DNA of 64,000 nt from Bacteroidaceae bacterium (GCA_016280445.1 JAEEGS010000044.1:1-64000), one strand, 5' to 3'. Counted from the stretch's first letter, positions 28,795-38,061 are shown. The notes: a model not told the origin generated them from the letters alone. Translations and numbers: made by a program.

Positions 28795-31170
28795 TCATTT
28801 CATCATTTCCAGTATTTTTACGAGATCCTCAAGGTTGCGGGCATCCACTTCTACGTCAAGCAGGTTGCCATCGCGGTTGAAGAGTTTGTAGGTGGGGAAC
28901 GAATGTACGTTCAGGTGACGTTCGATGGCGGCCTGTTGTTCGGCAGGCAGGTTGTAGTGAGCCACGTTGTCACCGCTCACGTTATACTCCTTGATGACGT
29001 TTTCCCACGAATCTTGAGGGCTTTGGTTGGCCAGATAGAGGAACTCGATGTCGTAGTCTTTCAGGCGTGCGTATTCTTCGGTGGAGTGCGAGAGGGCTTC
29101 CTTGCAAGGTCCGCACCACGTGCCCCAGATGTCGAGCAGCACGAACTTGCCCTTGTAAGGCTCAACGATTTTCTTCAGCAATGCCTCGCCTTCAGAGAGG
29201 TCTGCGAGGTTGTCGGACGACTTCAGCACCAGTTTGTCGAATTCTCTGTTTTCGAGGGCCACATAGTGGTTGTTTTTCTTTTCTGCTATCTCGATACAGA
29301 TAGGATTGGTCACAAGAGCCTTCAGCGTGTCCATCACTTCTGGGAGTAAAGAACAACGTCTGTGCTCAATCTCTTTGCACACCATTTGTGAGAGATACAT
29401 GTCCTTGATGAATGGAGATGCTTGGAGTGAGTCGAGCATCTGGAGATTGCCTTTCATCCTTGCCACCAGCAGTTGCCCACCCACGAGCCTCATGCCTTTA
29501 GAACCATTGAGAATCTTGTTTACCTGCTGAATCATGTCCGCATTCTTGGTGTTTAATTCCTCGGCCACTTTCATCTTCTCTTCTATTGTGGGCGCTTTTT
29601 CAACTGCTTCGTTGGCTTCGGCAATCCATTCCTTCCATCTTTTTAGCAAGGCCAGTTCCTCCTCGTTCGAGGCATATTCTTCAATATGGTCTTGGGGATT
29701 GATGGAGATTGAAGACTTCACGTTGTGGGCGGCATCGTCAAGATAGTCGGTGAGGAAATTGCTCAGGTCACGATGGAGAGTGTAAGGCTCTTCCATCTTT
29801 GTCCAGAAGGTTTCATAGGCATACTTGCGTGCGTTGTCAGGCAATTGGAACTGGGGAGCGCGGAAACGTGCCTGACCAAATTCGCGAGCCTGTTGAAAGC
29901 GTGTGTGGCCTTTGTGGTACAGGTTGAAGCGTGTAGAGAGTGTGGGATGTGCCTCGCAAAGCGCATCAATGTTTGCATACACCGCATTCAGCAGGCTATC
30001 GACAGAGACGATGTACTGGGCAAAAAATTCGGGCGTTCCTTCGCCAGCCCTGTCTCTCCCCACATTATTCCATCCGGTCGGATATTTGAAGAGTTCATTC
30101 TGCAGGCGGCAGTCGTCACCCATGAAGTAACGTCGTCCCTCCTTGAAGTCGTAGAGCAGGAAGTAGGTCTTGCCTGGTTCCAACATCATTTCGAGGAAGC
30201 AACGACGCCAGTCGCAGAAGAAGTCTGTACTGTTCAGCACCGGAATCTTCACCGTGAAGTGCCCCTGCTCGTCCAAGTCAGCATAGACAGATTCCTGTTC
30301 GCCGGTGAGGAAGTTCTCGAAACCGAACTCGAAGGTCTTGTCATTCTTGTATGCACCAGGCATGTCTTTAATCCAGCCCACCACCGTCACGGTATCCATC
30401 TTGTAGCCATTGTCGACGAACCCGGTGCGTGTGTCTTTTGTGGGGTAGTCAGGCATGAATCGGCTGGTTATCATGGAGTAAGTCACCTTCTGCTCGCCAA
30501 TCTGCATGGTGCGCTTGCCCTTTTTGTCTTTTCCCACCACAACCTTTATTTCCTTGTTGTCGCCATTGCTGAGCACCATCTCTGCCTCGCCCGTCTGAGG
30601 GTTCACGTTGCGTTGCTTATATGTCCAGAACAGGCAATCGTAGATGGCTCCCTCTTCCGTGAAGGCAATTTCCCAGTCGCCTGTCCGGTCATTGCGCCAA
30701 TAGGAGGGTAGCAGTTGTTTCCAACGCTCCTCCACAGGCTTGATGCCTATGATTTGGAAAGCGCCCAGTCCGTCGCCCTCGATGAAGTCAAACGACTTGG
30801 TGCCTTTAGGCAGAGCGGGGAAATGGAATGCCATCTCACGCTTGTTGTCCTTGCCCGTCTGCACGAACTTATTAAGTTCTATGCCGTCGGCTTTCACGAG
30901 CGGGTAGCGTTGGTCGCCCACCTTCAGATAGGTGTCGCCAGCAAACTGAAAGCAGAACTGCTCATAATCGGAACGTTCTGTCGCGGTGATATGCACCACA
31001 GTCTCGGTCTCCTTCAGTTCCACCTTCGTCACGTCAAGGGCGAGGTTGAAGTACCCGTCTCCGTAGTCAGTTCCATACTCAGTGGTGGGTTGTTCCCACA
31101 CAATTACTTTCTCTTTCGCTTGCCCCGCTAGCGCAAACAGGAAAAGAAGAGCGGTAAAGATAATTTTCAT
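28795..31170 (-). CDS. TlpA-like secreted thioredoxin-domain protein (TlpA1)
   Basis: 791 aa; signal peptide; C-terminal thioredoxin LLDIWGTWCGPCKEAL; N-terminal region homologous to the 33863-35731 product. Confidence 0.88.
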   Translation of the reverse strand: MKIIFTALLFLFALAGQAKEKVIVWEQPTTEYGTDYGDGYFNLALDVTKVELKETETVVHITATERSDYEQFCFQFAGDTYLKVGDQRYPLVKADGIELNKFVQTGKDNKREMAFHFPALPKGTKSFDFIEGDGLGAFQIIGIKPVEERWKQLLPSYWRNDRTGDWEIAFTEEGAIYDCLFWTYKQRNVNPQTGEAEMVLSNGDNKEIKVVVGKDKKGKRTMQIGEQKVTYSMITSRFMPDYPTKDTRTGFVDNGYKMDTVTVVGWIKDMPGAYKNDKTFEFGFENFLTGEQESVYADLDEQGHFTVKIPVLNSTDFFCDWRRCFLEMMLEPGKTYFLLYDFKEGRRYFMGDDCRLQNELFKYPTGWNNVGRDRAGEGTPEFFAQYIVSVDSLLNAVYANIDALCEAHPTLSTRFNLYHKGHTRFQQAREFGQARFRAPQFQLPDNARKYAYETFWTKMEEPYTLHRDLSNFLTDYLDDAAHNVKSSISINPQDHIEEYASNEEELALLKRWKEWIAEANEAVEKAPTIEEKMKVAEELNTKNADMIQQVNKILNGSKGMRLVGGQLLVARMKGNLQMLDSLQASPFIKDMYLSQMVCKEIEHRRCSLLPEVMDTLKALVTNPICIEIAEKKNNHYVALENREFDKLVLKSSDNLADLSEGEALLKKIVEPYKGKFVLLDIWGTWCGPCKEALSHSTEEYARLKDYDIEFLYLANQSPQDSWENVIKEYNVSGDNVAHYNLPAEQQAAIERHLNVHSFPTYKLFNRDGNLLDVEVDARNLEDLVKILEMMK

Positions 31171-31200
31171 GTTTATTTGTTATTGTTGCTATCATATATA

Positions 31201-31225
31201 ACGCAGTTCCTATGGAAAATGTGAC
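31201..31225 (-). promoter_or_regulatory. Candidate ECF promoter GTCACA-N15-GCGT of TlpA1
   Basis: Minus strand GTCACATTTTCCATAGGAACTGCGTTATAT; preceded by TTTAACG. Confidence 0.7.
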
Positions 31226-31276
31226 ATCAGGAAGCGTTAAATTTCCTTAACTTCGGAGGGGAAGCGAAAAAATCGC

Positions 31277-31284
31277 TACCTTTG
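31277..31284 (+). promoter_or_regulatory. Candidate -7 element TACCTTTG of recO
   Basis: TAnnTTTG 26 nt upstream of the recO start. Confidence 0.6.
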
Positions 31285-31309
31285 CCAAGCAAATTGCACA
31301 TGTGGTTCT

Positions 31310-32038
31310 ATGCAAGAGACACTTCGAGGCATCGTGTTGAGAACGGTGAAATATGGTGATGCATCCCTCATTGTCGATGTTTTCACAGAGAGTCGTGGAC
31401 GTCAGTCGTTCATGACCAGCACGACGCGTGCCAAACGTTCCGTGCGTAGCGTGTCTTTCTGGCAACCGCTGTCGATGGTGGAGTTCAGCGCCGAACTTCG
31501 TCCCAATGCGGGCAAACTTCCACGCCCAGCCGATGTGCATGCCTATTATAATTACACCGACCTTCCCTTTTCGCCCGTCAAGTCCTCTTTGGCGCTCTTT
31601 CTGGCCGAGTTCCTCAGTGCCGCCCTGCGCGAGGAAAAGGAAAATCCTCTCTTATTTAAATATGTGGAGTCCTCCCTTCAGTGGCTCGATATGGTCGATT
31701 CGCCTGCATCGATGGCCAACTTCCACGTTGCCTTCCTCATGCACCTCAGCCGCTTCATCGGCATCTATCCCAATTTAGAACGTCCCGATCGGTTTTTCGA
31801 CCTCCTTGCAGGCTCCTATTGCGATCGCCAACCTCCTCACGCCCATTTCCTTCGTGATGCAGAGGCGCGTGCCCTTCCCACGCTTTTCCGTATGGATTAT
31901 CCCACCATGCACCTTTTCCGTCTCTCGCGACAGGAGCGCCAACGCATTCTTCATGTCCTCAACGAGTATTATCGCCTCCACATCCCCAACTTTCCTGAAC
32001 TGAAATCTTTGGAGGTCTTGCAGGAACTTTATTCCTGA
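31310..32038 (+). CDS. recO: DNA repair protein RecO
   Basis: 242 aa; TLRGIVLRTVKYGDASLIVDVFTESRG N-terminal OB fold typical of RecO. Confidence 0.93.
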   Translation: MQETLRGIVLRTVKYGDASLIVDVFTESRGRQSFMTSTTRAKRSVRSVSFWQPLSMVEFSAELRPNAGKLPRPADVHAYYNYTDLPFSPVKSSLALFLAEFLSAALREEKENPLLFKYVESSLQWLDMVDSPASMANFHVAFLMHLSRFIGIYPNLERPDRFFDLLAGSYCDRQPPHAHFLRDAEARALPTLFRMDYPTMHLFRLSRQERQRILHVLNEYYRLHIPNFPELKSLEVLQELYS

Positions 32039-32094
32039 AAAAGTGGAACTGACACTTCCTCCCTTTCCTCACTTCCATCACCTCCCGCACCCTT

Positions 32095-32195
32095 CTTCCA
32101 CTGCCTCAAAAACGGTGTGACTCACACCGACCCTATCGGTCTGACTCAGACCGCCACCCTCGGTGTGACTCACACCGATTTCGAGGTAGTGGAAG
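32095..32195. repeat. Tripartite 17-nt palindrome element (copy 2)
   Basis: CGGTGTGACTCACACCG (32113-32129), CGGTCTGACTCAGACCG (32137-32153), CGGTGTGACTCACACCG (32161-32177), spacers of exactly 7 nt; flanks CTTCCACTGCCTCAAAA / TTTCGAGGTAGTGGAAG. Confidence 0.9.
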
Positions 32196-32356
32196 GGAGG
32201 CACAAGAGGTTGTTGCGTTGAGGTAGCGGTGGTTCTTACAGTGCTCCTTTTGAAAGGTTGGAAGGGGAGGGCCATTCATGAAGAAAACGTTGGTTTGAGG
32301 TGAAATAAATGGGAAAATGTTTGGTGGTTTGAAAAAAAGTTCGTACTTTTGTACAC

Positions 32357-32409
32357 AATATATGATGCGCTATTCTGTAAAATCTAAATTTATGCATAAT
32401 ATATGATGC
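32357..32409 (+). promoter_or_regulatory. Putative HipB operator pair (AATATATGATGC direct repeat)
   Basis: AATATATGATGC at 32357-32368 and 32398-32409, just downstream of TACTTTTG (32344-32351) and overlapping the hipB start. Confidence 0.55.
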
Positions 32410-32717
32410 AGAACAAGTATGTGTTTGACCCCTATCCGCTACAGGTGACGATGCAGCGGTTGGCTGAAAATCTGAAGGCTCGCAGGTTGGAGAAGAAAAT
32501 CTCGACGAAAAGCCTGTCGGAGATGAGTGGTGTGCCCGCATCCAGCATCCAGCGTTTCGAACTGAAGCACTCCATCTCTTTGGAGTCGTATGTGAAACTG
32601 GCCAAAGCCCTTGGCTACTCCGAGGACATCATGCTGCTGCTGTCTGAACCAAAATATGACACGATGGAGGAACTGTTGGAAATCAACAAAAACAAAACCA
32701 GAAAGAGAGGTGTGTGA
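32403..32717 (+). CDS. hipB: HipB-like HTH antitoxin
   Basis: 104 aa XRE-type HTH (STKSLSEMSGVPASSIQRFELKHSISLESYVKLAKALGY); overlaps the hipA start. Confidence 0.8.
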   Translation: MMQNKYVFDPYPLQVTMQRLAENLKARRLEKKISTKSLSEMSGVPASSIQRFELKHSISLESYVKLAKALGYSEDIMLLLSEPKYDTMEELLEINKNKTRKRGV

Positions 32718-33802
32718 TGAAAGATTTGCAATCAGTCATCGTGACTTATCATGGGAGGAAAGTCGGTGTGCTTTCCACCGGTAGCAAGCAGTCCTGTCAG
32801 TTTGAGTACGATAAGGATTGGCTTGCCGATGGCTTTTCCATTTCTCCATTGAAACTGCCTCTGAAGGCAGGTCTCTTTACCGCCGACTATCGCCCCTTCA
32901 ACGGGAACTTCGGTGTGTTTGAGGACAGCCTTCCTGGTGGTTATGGTGAGTATCTGCTTCGAAAGGTTCTCAGCAAATCGGGCATCAACTACGGAGCGTT
33001 GACCCCTGTTCAGCGATTGAGTCTTGTGGGCAGTTCGGGCATGGGTGCTCTCTGTTATGTCCCAGAGGTCAAGACACCTCAAAGCGACTGGCAGGGTTCG
33101 TTTGATGAGATGCAGCAGATGGCGCTCAATGTCCTGTCGGAGAAGACGGAAGAACATGCCGATGCGCTCTTCTTCCGAAGCGGCAACTCTGGCGGTGTCC
33201 GTCCGAAATGCATCTATACGGATTCGGAAGGTCATTGGCTGGTGAAGTTCCGTCACACCTACGACCCCAAGAACATCGGGGAGATGGAATACAAATACAA
33301 TCAGGTGGCCCGCCAGTGTGGCATCATCGTGCCTGATTTCAAACTGATGGATGGCAAATACTTTGCCACGCGCCGATTTGACATGGAAGATGGCAAGCGG
33401 TTTCATGTGGTGACAGCCAGTGGATTGCTCAACGAACCTATCCGCCCTCCCAAGATGGATTACCACAGCCTGTTGCAGTTGACGGGTTATCTCACGCAGT
33501 CGCCCGCTGAGGTGGAGCAGCAGTTCCGCAGAATGGCTTTTAATGTCTATGCCCACAACTACGACGACCATGCCCGCAACTTCAGTTTCATTTGCCGAGA
33601 TGGGGTGTGGACATTGGCTCCTGCTTACGACTTGACCAACGACAACACCTTGAGCGAACATGCCTCGACGGTCAACTATAAAGGACTCCCTACAGACGAA
33701 GACATGATAACTGTGGGGACCAATATCCGCATCACTCGCCCTCGCTGTATGGAGATACTCAAAGAAGTGAGGGAAGGAACAAAAGAACTTTTGTTTATTT
33801 AA
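32714..33802 (+). CDS. hipA: HipA-like serine/threonine kinase toxin
   Basis: 362 aa; N-terminal coupling region (FEDSLPGGYGEYLL), catalytic NYDDHARNFSF and APAYDLTNDN motifs of HipA. Confidence 0.88.
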   Translation: MMKDLQSVIVTYHGRKVGVLSTGSKQSCQFEYDKDWLADGFSISPLKLPLKAGLFTADYRPFNGNFGVFEDSLPGGYGEYLLRKVLSKSGINYGALTPVQRLSLVGSSGMGALCYVPEVKTPQSDWQGSFDEMQQMALNVLSEKTEEHADALFFRSGNSGGVRPKCIYTDSEGHWLVKFRHTYDPKNIGEMEYKYNQVARQCGIIVPDFKLMDGKYFATRRFDMEDGKRFHVVTASGLLNEPIRPPKMDYHSLLQLTGYLTQSPAEVEQQFRRMAFNVYAHNYDDHARNFSFICRDGVWTLAPAYDLTNDNTLSEHASTVNYKGLPTDEDMITVGTNIRITRPRCMEILKEVREGTKELLFI

Positions 33803-33812
33803 CGTTTTTTGT

Positions 33813-33837
33813 GTCACATTTTCCGTGTGTGCTGCGT
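33813..33837 (+). promoter_or_regulatory. Candidate ECF promoter GTCACA-N15-GCGT of TlpA2
   Basis: GTCACATTTTCCGTGTGTGCTGCGTTATAT; preceded by TTTAACG. Confidence 0.7.
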
Positions 33838-33862
33838 TATATAGGGTGTAATCATCTATAAA

Positions 33863-35731
33863 ATGAATATGAAACAAATGATCATCACCGCATTGCTGGC
33901 TCTTGTGGCAATGACGGGAAAGGCACAAAAGTCGGTTGTGTGGGAGAAACCATCGGCTTTTATGGGAAGGTTTAACTCGGAGTTTGTCATCACTAAGGTG
34001 GAGATGAAGCAGACGGAAACAGTGCTGCATGTCGATGCCAACTATAATCCGGGCAGTTGGATTCGCTTTGCCAAGGAGTCGTTCTTGCAGACACCTGACG
34101 GCAAAAAGTATGTCATTACAGGTGGCGAGGCTACCACAGAGAAGGAGTTCGACTTGGTACCTGACTCCCTCTTCTGGATGCCCCAAAGCGGAAAGGCAAG
34201 CCTTGCCCTTCACTTCAAACCCGTACCGCTCGACACGAAGGAGCTGGATTTCTCAGAAGGTGATTTCGAGGGCTCTTTCCAGTTCTGGAATATTTGCGAC
34301 AGCAAGACCAAGAAGAAACAGGAACTGCCTGCCGATTGGCAAAATGTGACCTACGCCAAAGACGAGACGCTGCCTGCCGCTAAGATCAACAAAGGTGTGG
34401 CGACCATCAAAGTGAAGATGCTGGGTTATAAGCCTGGCATGAAACTGGAGTTTTATGTGGGCGGTTTCAAACCTTTAGGTTCCAGAGAGCGTGTGGATAA
34501 GTTCTACACGTTTGCCAACGATGGTACCCTGAAGGTTGAAATGCCCCTGTGGCTGACTCGTGAGGTAGCTGTTGGTGTTCAAGGTATGGCATTCTCCAAG
34601 ATCGTGATCGCCCCAGGTCAAGAAACCTCCATCTTGATGAAGGTTTCTACAGACAATCGTCCGTTCATCGCTTTCAAGGGCTATCTTGCCAAGACCAACA
34701 TGGACTTAGTTGATGCCGACAACACTTTCGAACCTTATAGTATGGACGAAGAAAACTTCCTCAAAGTCAGGAAGTGCAAGACCAAGGAAGAACGCTTACA
34801 ATGCCTGACGGATATCTTCAACCAGCGTGTGGCTGCTTTCAAGAAGACCAAATATACGACAGCCGCCAAAGACCTGCTCTGTATGGCTGCAGAAGAAAAC
34901 TACATCAACTGGTCACGTCAGTTTGCCGTCAATTATTGCCAACATAGATTGGATGAAGATGGAACGGTTTATATGACCAGTATGGATTTCCAAGAGAATT
35001 ACCAGAAAAATAAGGATCTTCTTCCCTTGTCGGAAGAAGAAAGGGCATACACGTGGAAGTATCTGAATGAACCAGGCTCCCCTTGTAGCAGAGTGTTCTG
35101 GGATACCACTCTGAGTGCTTATGATAAGCAGCTGGTAAAACAACCCAATTATAATTTGGATCTTCAGTTGGTACCAACGCTTTTGGAGAATGATGATGAA
35201 CAATTTGTCAATCGTGTGCTTCAGACAATGAAGCATGAGGACTGCAAGGCCGTTATTCTCGAATATCAGGCAGAACAACAACGCATCGCCCAGCAACTGA
35301 CCAGTCAGGAGAGCGTATTCTTCCAGAAGTACGACGATGTGGCTCCTGAAAACATCCTCCAAACCATTCTTGACAAGTATAAGGGCAAGACGGTTGTGAT
35401 AGACATTTGGGCAACCTGGTGTGGTCCTTGTCGTGCAGGCCATCAGGCAATGAAACCGATGAAAGAAGAGATGAAGGGCAAGAACATCCAGTTTGTCTAT
35501 ATCACTTCTCCTACCTCGCCTCTGAATACTTGGCAGGAGATGATCAAGGATATTGATGGCGACCACTACTATCTGACCAAGGAGCAGTACAGCTATGTCC
35601 TTAACAAGTATGAGTCAGAGGGTATTCCCACCTATGCCATCTACGACAAAAATGGCAATCAGACCTTCAAGACCATCGGCTTCCCAGGTCTCGAACCAAT
35701 CAAGACGGAGATAGAGAAAGCTATGCTATAA
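33863..35731 (+). CDS. TlpA-like secreted thioredoxin-domain protein (TlpA2)
   Basis: 622 aa; signal peptide; VIDIWATWCGPCRAGH thioredoxin motif; N-terminus parallels TlpA1 (VVWEKP...KVEMKQTETVLH). Confidence 0.9.
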   Translation: MNMKQMIITALLALVAMTGKAQKSVVWEKPSAFMGRFNSEFVITKVEMKQTETVLHVDANYNPGSWIRFAKESFLQTPDGKKYVITGGEATTEKEFDLVPDSLFWMPQSGKASLALHFKPVPLDTKELDFSEGDFEGSFQFWNICDSKTKKKQELPADWQNVTYAKDETLPAAKINKGVATIKVKMLGYKPGMKLEFYVGGFKPLGSRERVDKFYTFANDGTLKVEMPLWLTREVAVGVQGMAFSKIVIAPGQETSILMKVSTDNRPFIAFKGYLAKTNMDLVDADNTFEPYSMDEENFLKVRKCKTKEERLQCLTDIFNQRVAAFKKTKYTTAAKDLLCMAAEENYINWSRQFAVNYCQHRLDEDGTVYMTSMDFQENYQKNKDLLPLSEEERAYTWKYLNEPGSPCSRVFWDTTLSAYDKQLVKQPNYNLDLQLVPTLLENDDEQFVNRVLQTMKHEDCKAVILEYQAEQQRIAQQLTSQESVFFQKYDDVAPENILQTILDKYKGKTVVIDIWATWCGPCRAGHQAMKPMKEEMKGKNIQFVYITSPTSPLNTWQEMIKDIDGDHYYLTKEQYSYVLNKYESEGIPTYAIYDKNGNQTFKTIGFPGLEPIKTEIEKAML

Positions 35732-35754
35732 GAAATGCAGGAAACGCTGAGGGG

Positions 35755-35870
35755 CACCGTTCTCAACACGATGCCTCGCAGGGTTTCTTGCATACCACAA
35801 CTGCTATTTGCGTGGCAAAGGTAGCGAAATTTTCGCTTCCCTCCCGCAGTTAGGGAAATTTAATGCTTGC
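35755..35870 (-). pseudogene. Inverted, truncated copy of the recO promoter and 5' end
   Basis: Reverse complement reads TTAAATTTCCCTAACTGCGGGAGGGAAGCGAAAATTTCGCTACCTTTGCCACGCAAATAGCAGTTGTGGTATGCAAGAAACCCTGCGAGGCATCGTGTTGAGAACGGTG, parallel to 31236-31348. Confidence 0.85.
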
Positions 35871-36034
35871 CCAACGATTATATTATAGGTGTGGTGGCGG
35901 AAAACTGAAGAGATTGAGCCATTCTTGTGGCGAAATATTGGGAGAAATACATCTGCATGTGTATCGTTCGCTCCGCGCAAGGTACTCACGTTCGGAATTA
36001 TTCAAATAAATTTGATATTTCTCTCACTTAATCG

Positions 36035-36042
36035 TACCTTTG
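36035..36042 (+). promoter_or_regulatory. Candidate -7 element TACCTTTG
   Basis: TAnnTTTG upstream of the 36075 gene. Confidence 0.5.
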
Positions 36043-36074
36043 TCCACGTTTTATTAACCTAAACTGAAAGAACT

Positions 36075-36629
36075 ATGGCAAAGATTCTCTTTATCGTTGG
36101 GTCGTTGAGGGCAAAGTCCTTCAACCGCCAGTTGGCCAATGCAGCCAAAGCCATTATCGGCAACCGTGCCGAGGTGGCAGAACTCGACTACAGCGACCTT
36201 CCGCTCCTCAATCAGGACATTGAGCAGCCAGAACCTGCTGCTGTGGCTCGAATCCGCCAAACCATCACGGATGCCGATGCGCTGTGGATTTTCACACCTG
36301 AGTACAACCTCAGTTATCCGGGTCATGTGAAGAACCTGCTCGACTGGATGTCCCGTCCGGTGAAACCGCTGGATTACGCTACACCTACCTGCATCAACGG
36401 CAAGAAAGTGGCGGTCAGCGGTGCGGGCGGTAAGTTTGCCACAGCCAACAGTCGTGCCAAACTGTCCGAACTCCTCACGTTCATCAAAGCGAACCTCTTG
36501 CCCGAACAGACGGGTGTGGCTGTCAATCCCGAAGCATGGGCCACTGATGTTCTCACTCTGACTGACGAGCAGAAGGCCGAACTGACTGCCCAAGCAGAGG
36601 CGCTGCTGAAGGCTCTCGCAGTTTCTTGA
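36075..36629 (+). CDS. NADPH-dependent FMN reductase family protein
   Basis: 184 aa flavodoxin-like; LFIVGSLRAKSFNRQLANAA, FTPEYNLSYPGHVKNLLDW motifs. Confidence 0.92.
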   Translation: MAKILFIVGSLRAKSFNRQLANAAKAIIGNRAEVAELDYSDLPLLNQDIEQPEPAAVARIRQTITDADALWIFTPEYNLSYPGHVKNLLDWMSRPVKPLDYATPTCINGKKVAVSGAGGKFATANSRAKLSELLTFIKANLLPEQTGVAVNPEAWATDVLTLTDEQKAELTAQAEALLKALAVS

Positions 36630-36754
36630 TGACAGAATCCCCTTTCTCCCCTAAAAGAGTTTAAAAGCGAGGGGGCATCTGCTAAAGAAAAATAAAAAAG
36701 TTGTGAGAGTCAGCGGGTTGGCTTACCTTTGTGGCGTTTCCCGTAACTCTCTCC

Positions 36755-38011
36755 ATGAATAAGTCGTGTATATATTATATATGTGTAGCCATCTGCCTGT
36801 TGCAGACGGCTACATTGTTTGCTGTCCCTCTGCCGCAGTCGAAACCTGTACACATTGAGGTGAGGCACGGGTGGGGTGGCAGTCATGTCATGTACTTCTG
36901 GCTGACAGACTTGTACACGAAGGAGGAGAAGAAGGTGAGGTCGGAGTATCGGGGCAGCGGGGTGGAGGTGCTGAACTTTGACCTTTACCACCCGTTGTAC
37001 GATGAGTTGGTGGTGGGTGGCAGCAGGCGTGTCCCTTTCTATGTGGAACCAGGCGACACACTCATTATCCGTTTGGAGAAAAACGGCGCTGTTGAGGGGT
37101 ATGAGCGAAAGGATGGCACTCCTGCGAAGTACAGGAACCTGCTGCTGCACGACATTTCCAATCGGATGTTCTACACCCAGAAGGATTTCGAGAAGGACAA
37201 GGAAGGATGCCTCTTTCCTGCTTTTGTGGAAAAGGTGACAGGGAGGATGCAGTTGGCTCTCGACAGTGTGAGCCATGTGGCCGACAGATACGGCTTTACG
37301 GCCGAGGAACGGAATCTGGCGCGATGCAATGTGCAGATGCAGTTTGCCTTGTGGATATTTGAGTATGCGCCCATGAAGACGTCCGAGCTTCTTGTGTATG
37401 CGAATCAGCACGAAGGTGGGTGGCAGAGTTTGCCTGAGCAGGACAGGGAGATAGAGGCGATTCAAGACCTCCGCAACTATGGCTTTATGCGCGACTTGTC
37501 GCTGAACGACAGCACCTTTCTCGCCTCGAAGTTCTTTCCGCTTTTCATGCTGAGTTACGAACACACCCAGGCATTGAACTATGACCAGTACCTGTATGTT
37601 GGCACAACCGCCGATGCTGTTGCCCGCATGGATTCTGCTTTTGTGGCAAAGGATATGGTCATCACCCATCTTGATAAACCTTCTCTTTTCATGGATATGG
37701 CGATGGTGCGTCGTCATGTTGAGGTGCCCCCTCCTGTGGATGATGGCAGCATTCAGTTGCAGGAGGTGCAGGTGATGGGCACCAATCTCGACCAGTTCTA
37801 TCGCGTGTTTGGCAGGTCGGAATACAATCCCGAAGAAGTGGTGAGACGGGTATGGGGGCACGATGTGAACCTGAAAGGCCCACTCTCGTCGCTCGTTAAT
37901 CGCAAGAAAATCAAACGTTATAAACGTGCCAAGAAACTCGTGGAGCAATATGGCGCTGACGATGCTGAACGGGAGGCGTTGATGCGGGCTTATGAGGGAA
38001 TGAAAAAGTGA
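36755..38011 (+). CDS. Secreted hypothetical protein, resembles the middle region of TlpA-like proteins but lacks thioredoxin
   Basis: Signal peptide MNKSCIYYICVAICLLQTATLFA; VEPGDTLIIRLE segment parallels TlpA1 LEPGKTYFLLYDF; no CxxC. Confidence 0.7.
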   Translation: MNKSCIYYICVAICLLQTATLFAVPLPQSKPVHIEVRHGWGGSHVMYFWLTDLYTKEEKKVRSEYRGSGVEVLNFDLYHPLYDELVVGGSRRVPFYVEPGDTLIIRLEKNGAVEGYERKDGTPAKYRNLLLHDISNRMFYTQKDFEKDKEGCLFPAFVEKVTGRMQLALDSVSHVADRYGFTAEERNLARCNVQMQFALWIFEYAPMKTSELLVYANQHEGGWQSLPEQDREIEAIQDLRNYGFMRDLSLNDSTFLASKFFPLFMLSYEHTQALNYDQYLYVGTTADAVARMDSAFVAKDMVITHLDKPSLFMDMAMVRRHVEVPPPVDDGSIQLQEVQVMGTNLDQFYRVFGRSEYNPEEVVRRVWGHDVNLKGPLSSLVNRKKIKRYKRAKKLVEQYGADDAEREALMRAYEGMKK

Positions 38012-38036
38012 ATTAATCATTTTTAACGCTATCCGT

Positions 38037-38061
38037 GTCACAAATAGGTTCCTTTCTGCGT
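38037..38061 (+). promoter_or_regulatory. Candidate ECF promoter GTCACA-N15-GCGT of the OMP gene
   Basis: GTCACAAATAGGTTCCTTTCTGCGTATATAT; preceded by TTTAACG. Confidence 0.7.

Noticed and set aside
28511-31170. Integrative element inserted at tRNA-Glu
   Set aside because: No integrase, no duplicated tRNA 3' end found to the right; accessory genes lie on the 5' side of the tRNA
32095-32195. CRISPR-like array
   Set aside because: Only three 17-nt palindromic units with near-constant 7-nt spacers; no unique spacers and no cas genes in the window
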